NCBI GenBank assembly: GCA_024970065.1
Contig: CP103908.1
Location: 620,001 to 684,000, forward strand
Source: Pediococcus acidilactici
GTDB lineage: Bacteria; Bacillota; Bacilli; Lactobacillales; Lactobacillaceae
Length of the DNA stretch: 64,000 bases
Direction: 5' to 3'
Of the stretch, positions 33,820 through 41,771 are shown piece after piece; within the stretch, counting starts at the first letter, position 1, and every line of letters starts with the position of its first letter. The notes below the pieces were generated by a model that was not told where the DNA came from, made no database searches, and worked only from the letters and a program-made list of their open reading frames with translations. A program made the position numbers and the translations under genes.

Positions 33820-34650
33820 TTATTGGTGCGTCAACTGTTTTAAAACGGCAGGGAGCTGGCGAATTAACCGATGGGGTAGCACCACTGCTTCGTGTTCGTA
33901 AATGAGGTCCGCTGTATAACTATGCAAGAAGGTTCCCAAGCGAACCCCTTCATTTACCGAGTTAGCTTGAGCAATTAAGGCAAGCAAAATACCGGTTAAG
34001 GAATCGCCCGAGCCCCCAGTTGCCATCCCGGGGTTACCAGCCATTATTTGGGCAACCGGCGCGTTGGGTGTGTAGATTTCGGTATGGTAATGCTTTAAAA
34101 CGACGGTGGCGTTTAATTGATCTACCACGGTTTGATTTCGATCCACCGATTGGTCCGCGATTTTAATTCCCGATAGGCGTTGCCATTCCATTTGATGAGG
34201 CGTGTAAATTGTCGGGTGGTGGGCAACTTGCAAATCGTGTTGGGCTACTAAATCGATTGCCGAGCCGTCAATAATCAACGGTACTCCTTCTGCAATATGG
34301 GCTAGAGTGAAATTGAGAACGTTCAAGCTAGTTGAATCAGTTCCCAGACCTGGACCAATTACAACTCCAGTTGCGTTTGCCAGCGATTTGCTAAGTTGAT
34401 CAAAGTCGGTAAAATCGATCAACATGATTTCTGCTAAAGTTGCGCGAACCGCGGTAAAGTTATTTTTAGCAGTCGCTAAGGTTACTAAACCGCCTCCTGC
34501 GTAAACGGCAGCTGAAGCAGCGAGAATTCCCGCACCGCCGTATTGCGCGTTTCCAGCGATTAATAACAAATGGCCGTAAGTTCCCTTATGGCTTTGGTTC
34601 TGGCGCACGGGCCAGTGGCCTTTCAAAGTTTGTTGGTTGATTTTAAGCAT
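33820..34650 (-). CDS. nnrD: ADP-dependent NAD(P)H-hydrate dehydratase
   Basis: A 276-residue ribokinase-like enzyme that repairs hydrated NAD(P)H using ADP. It has GNAQYGGAGILAA near the N-terminus and the anion-hole motif GNPGMATGGSGDSLTG with catalytic Asp near residue 216, both typical of the YjeF C-terminal domain. The epimerase (YjeF N-terminal) domain is absent, as is usual in lactobacilli. The start is ATG after GAGGTG. Confidence 0.92.
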   Translation of the reverse strand: MLKINQQTLKGHWPVRQNQSHKGTYGHLLLIAGNAQYGGAGILAASAAVYAGGGLVTLATAKNNFTAVRATLAEIMLIDFTDFDQLSKSLANATGVVIGPGLGTDSTSLNVLNFTLAHIAEGVPLIIDGSAIDLVAQHDLQVAHHPTIYTPHQMEWQRLSGIKIADQSVDRNQTVVDQLNATVVLKHYHTEIYTPNAPVAQIMAGNPGMATGGSGDSLTGILLALIAQANSVNEGVRLGTFLHSYTADLIYEHEAVVLPHRLIRQLPAVLKQLTHQ

Positions 34651-34727
34651 TGTAATCACCTCGTGGTTTTAGTATAACGCAAAGTACTTTAGAAATAATT
34701 CGGGAAAACTCAAATAAAAAACTATGC

Positions 34728-34741
34728 TGAAAGCGCTAAAT
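34728..34741 (+). promoter_or_regulatory. cre-like site at the usp promoter
   Basis: TGAAAGCGCTAAAT matches the CcpA consensus TGWAANCGNTNWCA at all but the last two bases. It lies directly before the -10 box TATAAT (34745-34750), where binding would repress. Confidence 0.4.
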
Positions 34742-34775
34742 TGGTATAATAGACTTTGAAAGGTTGGTGTGTATT

Positions 34776-35237
34776 ATGGATTATAAGAAAATTTTATTCG
34801 GCTATGATGGCTCTCCAGAATCGATGGCTGCATTTAACCGGGCGGTGGAGATTGCTAAGTCAAATCATGCAAAACTAATTATTGCAAGTGTAATGAAAAA
34901 GCAACATGCTAACACCGCAAGTGTTTCTCTAGGCTTTGGCGTTATTGAAACAGGAATTGATTTACAAAATACGCTAGATCAATGGAAAACCACCCTCGAA
35001 AAATTGAAACAAGATGCCCAACAACAGGGGTTACCTGCAGAAGATATTGAAGTCGTCTTTAAACAGGGGAGTCCTAAATCAATGTTAAGTTACACGCTAC
35101 CTAAAGAATATGACGTTGATTTGATTGTGTTAGGTGCTACGGGGATGGGCACGGTTGCTCAAGTAATTTTGGGTTCCACAGCTAGTTACGTAGTGGAAAA
35201 TGCCGCACCAGACGTGGTCATTGTAAAAAATAATTAA
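34776..35237 (+). CDS. Universal stress protein (UspA family)
   Basis: A 153-residue single-domain UspA protein. It ends with the ATP-binding signature GATGMGTVAQVILGSTASYV, which fits the G2xG9xG(S/T) pattern, so it is likely an ATP-binding type. Its precise role in stress is unknown. The start is ATG with AAAGG 12 nt upstream; in-frame TTG and GTG codons just before it are less likely starts. Confidence 0.92.
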   Translation: MDYKKILFGYDGSPESMAAFNRAVEIAKSNHAKLIIASVMKKQHANTASVSLGFGVIETGIDLQNTLDQWKTTLEKLKQDAQQQGLPAEDIEVVFKQGSPKSMLSYTLPKEYDVDLIVLGATGMGTVAQVILGSTASYVVENAAPDVVIVKNN

Positions 35238-35245
35238 GTAAAACA

Positions 35246-35285
35246 AAGCAGGGGATGGAAAAGTAATTTTTCGCCACTGCTTTTT
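35246..35285 (+). terminator. Terminator of usp
   Basis: An imperfect stem AAGCAGGGGATGGAAAA / TTTTTCGCCACTGCTT is followed by TTTTT. Confidence 0.7.
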
Positions 35286-35563
35286 AATATGCTAAAAATA
35301 AAAACTCTTTCGGTAGTAAAACACCAGCTTTCAGCATCTTATTAGCCAGAAAGTAGCTTTTTTACTCTGCCTAAGTAGAGTATTTGGTAAGAAATTACGT
35401 CTTGGTTGAGTGGTAAGCAGAATAAAGCTGTTTGGAGAAAACAACTAATTATCAAAAATTAATTTAATGTTTAATTTTATTTATTTATAAATTAATTTTA
35501 TTAAACAAAATTTGAACTTTTTTATAAAGCGGATTAAAATGGCTGTAAAAGGGGGAACGGTCT
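35286..35563. other. Intergenic region without a clear gene
   Basis: The stretch is AT-rich. A weak hairpin (AGCTTTC/GAAAGTAGCT then T6, about 35332-35368) may be a second terminator. The last 100 bases are nearly all A and T and presumably contain the promoter of the next gene. I see no coding sequence. Confidence 0.4.
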
Positions 35564-35920
35564 ATGGAAAAATGGGTTAGCAATTTGAGTGACGAAGAAT
35601 TGGCTTTTATCAAAGTTTTTATTTTAAATTCTGGATCATTAAAAAGAATGGCACACTATTATCACGTTTCATATCCCACAATTCGAGCCAAAACTGATCA
35701 GTTAATAGAAAAGATAAAAATGCTTGATGATAATGAGAATAAAAAAGGCTTTAAAGAACAAATAATGAATTTGGTTATTGAAGACGAAATATCATTACAG
35801 GCTGCAGAAAAAATATTAGCGTTAAGAGAAGAGGAATTAAAAAATGAGTTCAGAGACATTAGATGTCATTATCCCGTTACTTATAGTAGCTGCTCAGTAT
35901 ATTTTAAGCAGGAACATTAA
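35564..35920 (+). CDS. DUF2089-like helix-turn-helix protein
   Basis: A 118-residue protein whose first 55 residues (LSDEELAFIKVFILNSGSLK, then HYYHVSYPTIRAKTDQL) match the DUF2089 type, a putative DNA-binding domain. The C-terminal part from about residue 94 is read in a different frame from the start of the next gene, with a 77-bp overlap. The ribosome site is AAGGGGGAA. Function is unknown; in other Firmicutes such genes accompany small membrane proteins, as here. Confidence 0.75.
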   Translation: MEKWVSNLSDEELAFIKVFILNSGSLKRMAHYYHVSYPTIRAKTDQLIEKIKMLDDNENKKGFKEQIMNLVIEDEISLQAAEKILALREEELKNEFRDIRCHYPVTYSSCSVYFKQEH

Positions 35921-36137
35921 AAGAAAGTACTTAGGTGCTATCTTACCGATAGCCTTTGCAGTATTTATGTTTTACCAATATCTGACTTCAGGGGGTACCA
36001 AAGATATTTGGGGATTTTTAATCATAATGATTGTTGGTGAAAGCTTATTATTAGAGATATGGGATGAGCAATTCAAAGAAACAAAGGTTAAGACAAAAAA
36101 GGAATTTGATAAAATCAAGGCTCAAAATAGTAAATAA
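35844..36137 (+). CDS. Small membrane protein paired with the DUF2089-like gene
   Basis: A 97-residue protein with three predicted hydrophobic segments (about 8-25, 31-46 and 55-72) and a charged Lys-rich C-terminal tail. It begins inside the previous gene in another frame, with GAGG before its ATG. It is probably a partner of the DUF2089-like protein. I recognise no family. Confidence 0.65.
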   Translation: MSSETLDVIIPLLIVAAQYILSRNIKRKYLGAILPIAFAVFMFYQYLTSGGTKDIWGFLIIMIVGESLLLEIWDEQFKETKVKTKKEFDKIKAQNSK

Positions 36138-36170
36138 AAAATCAAGCACTATGGTGATAGTACTTGATTT
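36135..36170 (-). terminator. Terminator of the amidase gene
   Basis: On the minus strand AAATCAAGTACTAT pairs with ATAGTGCTTGATTT and is followed by a T run. It may also stop plus-strand transcripts. Confidence 0.7.
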
Positions 36171-36237
36171 ATAACAAATAGCTTTAACGTTAATTTTGCA
36201 CTAAATTTTCACTTAGAATTCAGTTTTCTAAGGCAAA

Positions 36238-37947
36238 CTAACGACGCGGGCGATAAACCCGGTAGCTAATTATGATTCCACTACTTAAAAGGACGAGTCC
36301 CCCGAATATCAACCAGTTAGCGGATGCTTCACTAGTTTGGGGCAACTGCTTCATTGAATTGGTGGCAGAAGACTTAGTAGTGGTCGTTTGCTGTGATTGC
36401 GCGCCGCTAGTTGGGTAGTTAGCGTTTAAGAACTTAAATTGGTGCTCTTTTTCAAAAATTTTGCCAATTGCGAGTAACGTGGCGTCACTACCTTGGCTAC
36501 CTTGTAATTGGATTCCTAATGGTAAACCAGACGGGCTCACGTAGGTTGGCAAACTGAGTGCGGGTTCACCAGCAAGGTTAGCTAATTGAGTAAACGGCGT
36601 CTTAGTTAAGCCATGGAGCCAAGAATCGTAAATCAATTGCATTTGTTGCTGGAACGGCAGATCCTTAATATTCATCATTTGATCAACGTACTTAGGAAGG
36701 TAGGCTGGATCGCTATTCAGTGGCGCAGTGGTAGCCGTTGTCGGAGTTAAGTAAATTGGGTACTGCTTGTGGAACGCGGTCATTTGGCGATGAACGAGGG
36801 CTAATTCCTTCATGAAAGTATTGGTAGTGGACTTAGGAGCTTTCTGACTTGCTTCGTAAAGGGCGTACGTCATCGGACTGACGAGTTTATCCTTAACGTC
36901 TTGGCTAGTCAGTGGTCGGCCTAATTTTTCACTAGCGTTAGCTCCGTCTTCAAGTGCGCCTAAATAGTAGGTCTGCATCATTTTCACTCCGTCAACCGGA
37001 CTATCTTTTTGGACAACTTTAAAACCTTGTTGCCGTAAGAAATTGACCGCTTGTTGAACCGCATTAATAGCGTCTTGGCTGACCGGGGTTCCTACCGGAG
37101 ATTTTAGGGAGTAGGCAATCGTCAAGTCTTTCAAATTCTTAGGAACTTTTTGTAGCATTTGGATTTGTTTGGGATTCGTGAGACCTTTTAAAAGGGTCTG
37201 GGTATCAGTAATATCCCGAGTATCCGCAAAGTTAACGACTGAAGGAGTGGTTGAATCTCCAATAATTAAGCCTTGGGTAGGTTTCAAACCAATTACACCT
37301 GACCAGGAAGCTGGAATTCGTAAAGAACCACCGGCATCATTTCCAGTCGCAATCGGAACTTCGTTAGCAGCCACACTTGCCGTTGCACCTCCGGAAGAGC
37401 CACCGGTATTAAATAGTAAGTTCCACGGGTTGTGGGCGACCCCGTTTAAATTAGAATTGGTGATGTTAATTAAGCCCATTTCTGGATAGTTGGTCTCACC
37501 AAGGATTACAAAGCCCATCTTTTGCAGTTTTTTAACGAACGCTTTGGTAGTAGGGTAAGTTTCTTTTTTTAAGAAAGGAAGGCCGTCAGTGTTGGGATAG
37601 CCTTGATATGCTTGACCCAGCCCCTTAATCAAGAGGGGGACCCCATAGAAAGGCTGTTGATGATTAGTTTTTTTCAAAGACTGTAGTTGTTTTAGTGCGT
37701 CGGAAGGATTTTGGTAAATGACGTTATTAAGACTGGGATTTTGTTGGTTAATTTTTTGATATGTATACTGGATTAGCGATTGTTCATCATACTGGTGATT
37801 TTTAAGCTGCTTCGTAATATTGGTGGCAGATTGACCATCTAAGTCGGCAGAGTTTGCTTGGGCCTTTACCGAAGTAGTGGTGAGGGAAAACAAAAATAAA
37901 ACGATAATGCTAATGGTGGTGTACCAGCGGGTGCGTGGTTTAGACAT
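36238..37947 (-). CDS. Cell-wall-anchored amidase-signature protein (LPxTG)
   Basis: A 569-residue secreted protein. It has a signal peptide (hydrophobic 11-26, cleavage probably after VKA), an amidase-signature domain and a sortase signal LPQTS followed by a hydrophobic stretch and RPRR. Expected catalytic residues are present: Lys108 in VPLLIKG, the Ser pair in TGGSSGG (184/185) and Ser208 in DAGGSLRIP. The reaction is hydrolysis of an amide bond, substrate unknown. Most family members are cytoplasmic, so wall anchoring is unusual. The linker before LPQTS is Thr/Ser-rich. The start follows AAAGGAGGAA. Confidence 0.9.
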   Translation of the reverse strand: MSKPRTRWYTTISIIVLFLFSLTTTSVKAQANSADLDGQSATNITKQLKNHQYDEQSLIQYTYQKINQQNPSLNNVIYQNPSDALKQLQSLKKTNHQQPFYGVPLLIKGLGQAYQGYPNTDGLPFLKKETYPTTKAFVKKLQKMGFVILGETNYPEMGLINITNSNLNGVAHNPWNLLFNTGGSSGGATASVAANEVPIATGNDAGGSLRIPASWSGVIGLKPTQGLIIGDSTTPSVVNFADTRDITDTQTLLKGLTNPKQIQMLQKVPKNLKDLTIAYSLKSPVGTPVSQDAINAVQQAVNFLRQQGFKVVQKDSPVDGVKMMQTYYLGALEDGANASEKLGRPLTSQDVKDKLVSPMTYALYEASQKAPKSTTNTFMKELALVHRQMTAFHKQYPIYLTPTTATTAPLNSDPAYLPKYVDQMMNIKDLPFQQQMQLIYDSWLHGLTKTPFTQLANLAGEPALSLPTYVSPSGLPLGIQLQGSQGSDATLLAIGKIFEKEHQFKFLNANYPTSGAQSQQTTTTKSSATNSMKQLPQTSEASANWLIFGGLVLLSSGIIISYRVYRPRR

Positions 37948-38063
37948 GGTGATTCCTCCTTTGATTTTAGTACGGTTAAATTATAAACACATTTGGTAGC
38001 GTTTACAATGGCGGATTCATAAAATGGTATAGAACATTTTTCACAAACAAATAACCAAAAAAT

Positions 38064-38112
38064 AAAAGCTAGAAAAGTATCCTAAATAGGCTTAGGAGCT
38101 TTTCTAGCTTTT
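38064..38112 (-). terminator. Terminator of the deoxynucleoside kinase gene
   Basis: AAAAGCTAGAAAAG pairs with CTTTTCTAGCTTTT; on the minus strand a run of T follows. Confidence 0.75.
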
Positions 38113-38182
38113 AATAAAACCACGCTTGTTAGTTGAAAAATATGTTTCACAATAATGGTATATATGTGATATGGTTGCCGGT

Positions 38183-38842
38183 TTAAATCGCCTTATGAAT
38201 AGGCTCGTCAACCCGGATTTCTTTTAGTTTACGGTCGATTTGGCTAAGAATAATTTTAGTGTTGTCGTCGTTTGATAAATCGTATTTTTGTAAGTCGATC
38301 TTCATCTTTGGACTTGCGTCATATTCTTCGTACCAATCCTTGTATGCTGACCACATTTTGTAGTAGTAAGACTCTAATTCCGGATTGTTGTCGAATTGTT
38401 CATAATCCCGGCCACGTTTACGAATCCGGTAGAGGATGGTGTCAAAGTCGGTTTCCGCGTAAACCATTAAATCGGGCGCTTTTTTGGGGAGCTCTTGCAA
38501 CTCGCTCATCATATTATCAAGAAGGTTCATGTAAACTTCGAATTCGGTGTCAGTAATGTTACCTTCCTTGTTATTTTCACGAGTAAACAAGGCGTCTTCA
38601 TAAATCGAGCGATCCAAGACGTTATTGTCATCAGCCAACGCTTTCTTGATCATTTGAAAACGTTTGTTCAAAAAGTAGATTTGGAGTAAGAATCCGTAAC
38701 TTTTTGGGTCTGAATAATAGAGCGGTAAAACTGGATTATCGCCAACTGGTTCGTAAAATGCTTGTGTTCCGTAATGTTCGGCAATTTTTCCTGTCAATGT
38801 AGTCTTACCAACGCCAATCATTCCTGCTGTAATTATCACCAT
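38183..38842 (-). CDS. Deoxyadenosine/deoxyguanosine kinase family protein
   Basis: A 219-residue deoxynucleoside kinase that phosphorylates salvaged deoxynucleosides with ATP. The P-loop is GMIGVGKTT (7-15), the DRS motif is in NVLDRSIYEDALF, and the LID arginines are in YRIRKRGRDYEQ. The lactobacillus enzymes include dGuo, dAdo and dCyd kinases; specificity is not decided here. It is monocistronic with a terminator downstream. Confidence 0.88.
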   Translation of the reverse strand: MVIITAGMIGVGKTTLTGKIAEHYGTQAFYEPVGDNPVLPLYYSDPKSYGFLLQIYFLNKRFQMIKKALADDNNVLDRSIYEDALFTRENNKEGNITDTEFEVYMNLLDNMMSELQELPKKAPDLMVYAETDFDTILYRIRKRGRDYEQFDNNPELESYYYKMWSAYKDWYEEYDASPKMKIDLQKYDLSNDDNTKIILSQIDRKLKEIRVDEPIHKAI

Positions 38843-39027
38843 AAAATGCCCCTCTTTTTGTTTTTTGCCGCCGAAATCTAGTATTAAATAATGCTAGATT
38901 TCCAGATAGCCACAACATATTGTATAAAGAATTTTGGTGCAAAACAAGCTTGAATTTTGGCAAAAAAACTGCTTGCTGGTTATGTTCTGGGTGAAAAATA
39001 AACCCCGTCGACCATTTAAAGAAAGGT

Positions 39028-39057
39028 TTGAAAAGCGCTACCAAGGTGGGATATGAT
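39028..39057 (+). promoter_or_regulatory. Predicted promoter of the structured element at 39063
   Basis: TTGAAA and TATGAT are separated by 18 bp. Transcription would begin at the very first base pair of the long hairpin. Confidence 0.45.
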
Positions 39058-39062
39058 GGAGA

Positions 39063-39173
39063 GGGCGAAAAGCCTTGGTTAGTCTTTGAGGATTAACTGA
39101 GTATGGAGATGGATCCGGGTTAGGGATTCGTCTTCATGCTTGGCTAACCGGAGAAGACTGAGGCTTTTCGCCC
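39063..39173. ncRNA. Long structured element, copy 3 (candidate small RNA)
   Basis: Outer arms GGGCGAAAAGCCT and AGGCTTTTCGCCC pair perfectly (13 bp). AGTCTT pairs with AAGACT, and a top hairpin ATGGAGATG/CGTCTTCAT follows. The flanks GAGGATTAACTGAGT and TTGGCTAACCGGAGAAG match copy 1 although the paired arms differ. A predicted promoter precedes it. It is in the 480-bp gap between the deoxynucleoside kinase and HAD genes. There is no obvious T run after it. The remaining gap (39174-39324) shows only a small AGCCAA/TTGGCT hairpin. Confidence 0.5.
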
Positions 39174-39324
39174 GTTTAGGCTAAGTAGCAATCAAATCAA
39201 TTAAGGAAGCCAAGCTGCTTTTTGGCTACCGTTCTAACTTAGCTAGTAAGTGACGCTGTAAAGCAAAAAAATGTGATTAGGTGCTGGTGCATCTAAGGTA
39301 AACGAATGGATTGAAGGATGAACT

Positions 39325-40143
39325 ATGATAAAATTAGTCGTTAGTGATTTAGACGAAACGTTGGTGGGACCCACAGGCGTTTCAGAAGTTAATATTCAAG
39401 CAATTAAAAAGGCCGCTGCGTTGGGAGTGAAATTTGTGCCTAACACGGGACGTGGATTTCAATCGGTACAACCACTACTGGAACAGCTAGGGTTGCGCGA
39501 TCAACCAGATGAATACGTAATTTCTTATAATGGCGGGGCAATTGTTGAAAATAGAGGTTGTCAGGTGTTACAAGTTAACGCATTATCCATGGAGCAAGCT
39601 ACCCAAATCTTTGACGTGGTTAAGCAACGGCTGGATTACACTACTCATATCTACACCTTGGACCACGTTTACGTATATAATCCTGACCCTGAAGATAATG
39701 CATATATGACGGGCCGGGGCGTCAAGGTTGAAGAATATCCGTATAAAACACTGGCACCATTGGAAAACCAACCAATCGTCAAAATTATTACGATGAATCA
39801 CGATCCTGAGAAGCGGGAAGCAATCCGCAAAGAAGTGTTAGCAAACGTAGATTTTGATTTAAACGCCACCTTTTCTTCAAACCGGTATACGGAATTTAAC
39901 CTCGGGGGTGTTGATAAGGGAAAGGCAACCTTGGCCTTGGCTAAACGCTTAGGAATCCAAAAGGATGAAATTATGGCCCTAGGTGATAATAACAACGATA
40001 TCGCCATGCTAAGCCAGGTAGGACTGCCAGTGGTGGTTGCCAATGCTACTGCAGATGCTCGGCGAGTGGCTAAACACGTTACTCAAGGGGACTTTACTAG
40101 CGGAGTTGCGGAAGCCATTCATCAATTTATTTTGGGGGATTAA
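39325..40143 (+). CDS. Cof-type HAD-IIB phosphatase
   Basis: A 272-residue haloacid dehalogenase-family hydrolase of the Cof (IIB) type, probably acting on a sugar phosphate or flavin nucleotide. Motif I is DLDETLVG with nucleophile Asp8, the conserved Lys is in VDKGKATLALAKRLGI, and motif IV is ALGDNNNDIAML. The cap lies between motifs II and III. It heads a four-gene operon with three small proteins closely packed downstream. Confidence 0.9.
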   Translation: MIKLVVSDLDETLVGPTGVSEVNIQAIKKAAALGVKFVPNTGRGFQSVQPLLEQLGLRDQPDEYVISYNGGAIVENRGCQVLQVNALSMEQATQIFDVVKQRLDYTTHIYTLDHVYVYNPDPEDNAYMTGRGVKVEEYPYKTLAPLENQPIVKIITMNHDPEKREAIRKEVLANVDFDLNATFSSNRYTEFNLGGVDKGKATLALAKRLGIQKDEIMALGDNNNDIAMLSQVGLPVVVANATADARRVAKHVTQGDFTSGVAEAIHQFILGD

Positions 40144-40144
40144 A

Positions 40145-40348
40145 ATGCCGAAAAAAACGTATTATCGAACTTCTTTAGTTTTATTGGTTCTATCAACAAT
40201 AATTATGATATTAACTTGGTTATCTGATTTGAGTCAGACTAATAAATTAATTATCATTGTGGTGGTCGGGATAATTTTATCCTGGTACGTGCAGTACTTT
40301 GCCAAACACCTGACGGATGGTAAACAACGCAAGGAGAGAAAAAAATGA
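40145..40348 (+). CDS. Small two-helix membrane protein
   Basis: A 67-residue protein with two hydrophobic segments (about 10-25 and 34-50) and a basic tail (KQRKERKK). The start is ATG after TTGGGGGATTAAA, one base after the HAD stop codon. It overlaps the next gene by 4 bp (ATGA). No known family. Confidence 0.7.
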   Translation: MPKKTYYRTSLVLLVLSTIIMILTWLSDLSQTNKLIIIVVVGIILSWYVQYFAKHLTDGKQRKERKK

Positions 40349-40563
40349 AGTCTTTAAGAATTACGTTACCATTAGCGGTGGCGGTAATTTTAGTTATTGC
40401 AACCGAGTTTTTTCATTTAAGCGGTGCGCCTTTGGTAATTAGCTGGGTAGTGGGATTCCTGTTTTCAATGATCACTACGACAGTTATCGAAGTTCGGCTC
40501 CGAATGAAAAAATTTGTAGAAGAGCAAAAAAAGGAAGCAGCTAAAAGACGGGAGGAACCATAA
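40345..40563 (+). CDS. Small two-helix membrane protein
   Basis: A 72-residue protein with two hydrophobic segments (about 5-21 and 30-46) and a charged tail rich in Lys and Glu. Its start overlaps the preceding stop and its stop overlaps the next start by one base, so the three small genes are tightly coupled. No known family. Confidence 0.7.
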   Translation: MKSLRITLPLAVAVILVIATEFFHLSGAPLVISWVVGFLFSMITTTVIEVRLRMKKFVEEQKKEAAKRREEP

Positions 40564-40841
40564 TGTTTATTACCACAACGGGAATTAATGCGGGTTACAC
40601 GATTAAAGATGTCGTTGAAGCAACGGCTAGCCTGATGCTTGCTTCAGAAGATATCGATAAGTACAACATGTTTGACCAACTGTTTGATGAATCCAAGGAA
40701 AAGATTAAGAAAAAAGCAGAATTAAGTGGTGGCGATGGTATCATTGGCTTGAAATATAATAGCGAAGTGGTGGAATTAAACGGTGCCCCTAAATTTTTAG
40801 TGGTGCACGCTTACGGCACGGTAGTTGTGATTGATAAGTAG
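40563..40841 (+). CDS. YbjQ/UPF0145-like small protein
   Basis: A 92-residue soluble protein. The N-terminal FITTTGINAGYTIKD and C-terminal GLKYN...VHAYGTVVVI resemble the YbjQ (UPF0145) fold, which assembles into oligomers; function is not established. Last gene of the HAD operon. Confidence 0.65.
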   Translation: MFITTTGINAGYTIKDVVEATASLMLASEDIDKYNMFDQLFDESKEKIKKKAELSGGDGIIGLKYNSEVVELNGAPKFLVVHAYGTVVVIDK

Positions 40842-40892
40842 GAATAGCTTAATCAAAGTTGCTTAAGAAATTAATTAACCTGGTAAAACGTT

Positions 40893-40938
40893 AAAAAGTG
40901 AGGTGATTTCGCAGAGAACGAAATGGGCCTCACTTTTT
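40893..40938 (+). terminator. Terminator of the HAD operon
   Basis: AAAAAGTGAGG and CCTCACTTTTT pair, with an inner ATTTCG/CGAAAT hairpin. It can act on both strands and also serves the convergent gene at 40957. Confidence 0.8.
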
Positions 40939-40956
40939 AATTTTGCAAGAGCCAAA

Positions 40957-41187
40957 TTAATTCGGCTTCGGGCGGTGTACTTTAATGGATACGGGGCGTA
41001 AGTCACACGGTTTTACCCGGGTGGTGTAGTTGATTTCGTACGCCACATAGCGTTCGCAAGGATCGTATTCAAGAATCGTTACGACGGCCTCATCGTTATC
41101 CATTTTGATAACTTTCCCCACAAAAGGCTGCTTTAAGTCTGTGGAACACCGGCAACGGACAATGCAGTTAAGATGGATTTCCCCCAT
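40957..41187 (-). CDS. Small conserved protein, possibly KOW-like (DUF2187 type)
   Basis: A 76-residue soluble protein with a GKVIKMDNDEAVVTILEYD segment suggestive of a KOW-like beta fold as in DUF2187, and with five cysteines (two in the N-terminal VRCRCS, two near the middle and end, one at residue 8). The start follows AAGGTAGG. Function is unknown. Confidence 0.6.
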   Translation of the reverse strand: MGEIHLNCIVRCRCSTDLKQPFVGKVIKMDNDEAVVTILEYDPCERYVAYEINYTTRVKPCDLRPVSIKVHRPKPN

Positions 41188-41320
41188 AAGCAATTACCTA
41201 CCTTATCTTTTTGCTTATTTGTATTATACATGAAAAGTGATTAGAACAGTTAATGATATACCCGTTGAAAATAATATAATTCTTATCAAACGATAACTAC
41301 TAAATGATTCAAATCGGATA

Positions 41321-41349
41321 TTCACTTTTGGAGTTCTTTAGTGTAGAAT
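41321..41349 (+). promoter_or_regulatory. Predicted promoter of tRNA-Leu(CAG)
   Basis: TTCACT and TAGAAT are separated by 17 bp, 12 bp before the tRNA gene. Confidence 0.5.
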
Positions 41350-41360
41350 TAATTTGTTAA

Positions 41361-41444
41361 GCCCGGATGGCGGAATTGGCAGACGCGCAGCGTTCAGGTC
41401 GCTGTATAGGTAACTATGTGCAAGTTCGAATCTTGTTCCGGGCA
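41361..41444 (+). tRNA. tRNA-Leu (CAG)
   Basis: An 84-nt class II tRNA with acceptor GCCCGGA/TCCGGGC and anticodon loop TTCAGGT, so anticodon CAG. It is a single gene outside the clusters. Confidence 0.95.
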
Positions 41445-41481
41445 TAAATAAACCTTATTTTGTAGGTGTTAAAGTGACGGA

Positions 41482-41502
41482 TGTGCAAATTTTGTGCAAA
41501 AT
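41482..41502 (+). repeat. Tandem TGTGCAAA motif, possible attachment-site remnant
   Basis: TGTGCAAATT and TGTGCAAAAT are spaced by 11 bp. A third match (TGTGCAAGTT) lies inside the tRNA-Leu 3' half at 41417. Similar repeats are seen at integrase sites near tRNA genes, but no integrase is present. Confidence 0.3.
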
Positions 41503-41512
41503 AATTTAAATT

Positions 41513-41560
41513 AAAGTGTTTTGGTCGATGCATGAGCTGACTAAAACACTTTATTTTTTT
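41513..41560 (+). terminator. Terminator after tRNA-Leu(CAG)
   Basis: AAAGTGTTTTGGTC pairs with GACTAAAACACTTT over 14 bp, followed by a T run. The rest of 41561-41771 is the asnB leader; no defined riboswitch or gene is visible there. Confidence 0.8.
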
Positions 41561-41771
41561 GACTAAAAATTCAAGTGACAAAGAAAGCAGGCCGCCGGTT
41601 AAGAAAAGTTAACGATAGTAGTATTGGTATGCAATTTTTGCTAAAATGTTATATATTACCGAGAAGCGATATAACTGTAATATTTCGCCTTCCAAATAGG
41701 CATTAATGGGTATATCAAAACACAGGGAAATAAGTACATAGACAGATTGAAGAATAAAAGGGGATTGCAAA

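Noticed and set aside
33705..33905. 66-codon open frame after the pseudouridine synthase gene
   Set aside because: It spans the inverted-repeat terminator and the 3' end of nnrD and has no ribosome site of its own.
41445..41771. Prophage or island insertion at tRNA-Leu(CAG)
   Set aside because: Only attachment-like repeats are present; there is no integrase, repeat-bounded insert or phage gene.
41561..41771. T-box or other riboswitch before asnB
   Set aside because: No T-box core or terminator fold was found in the leader.
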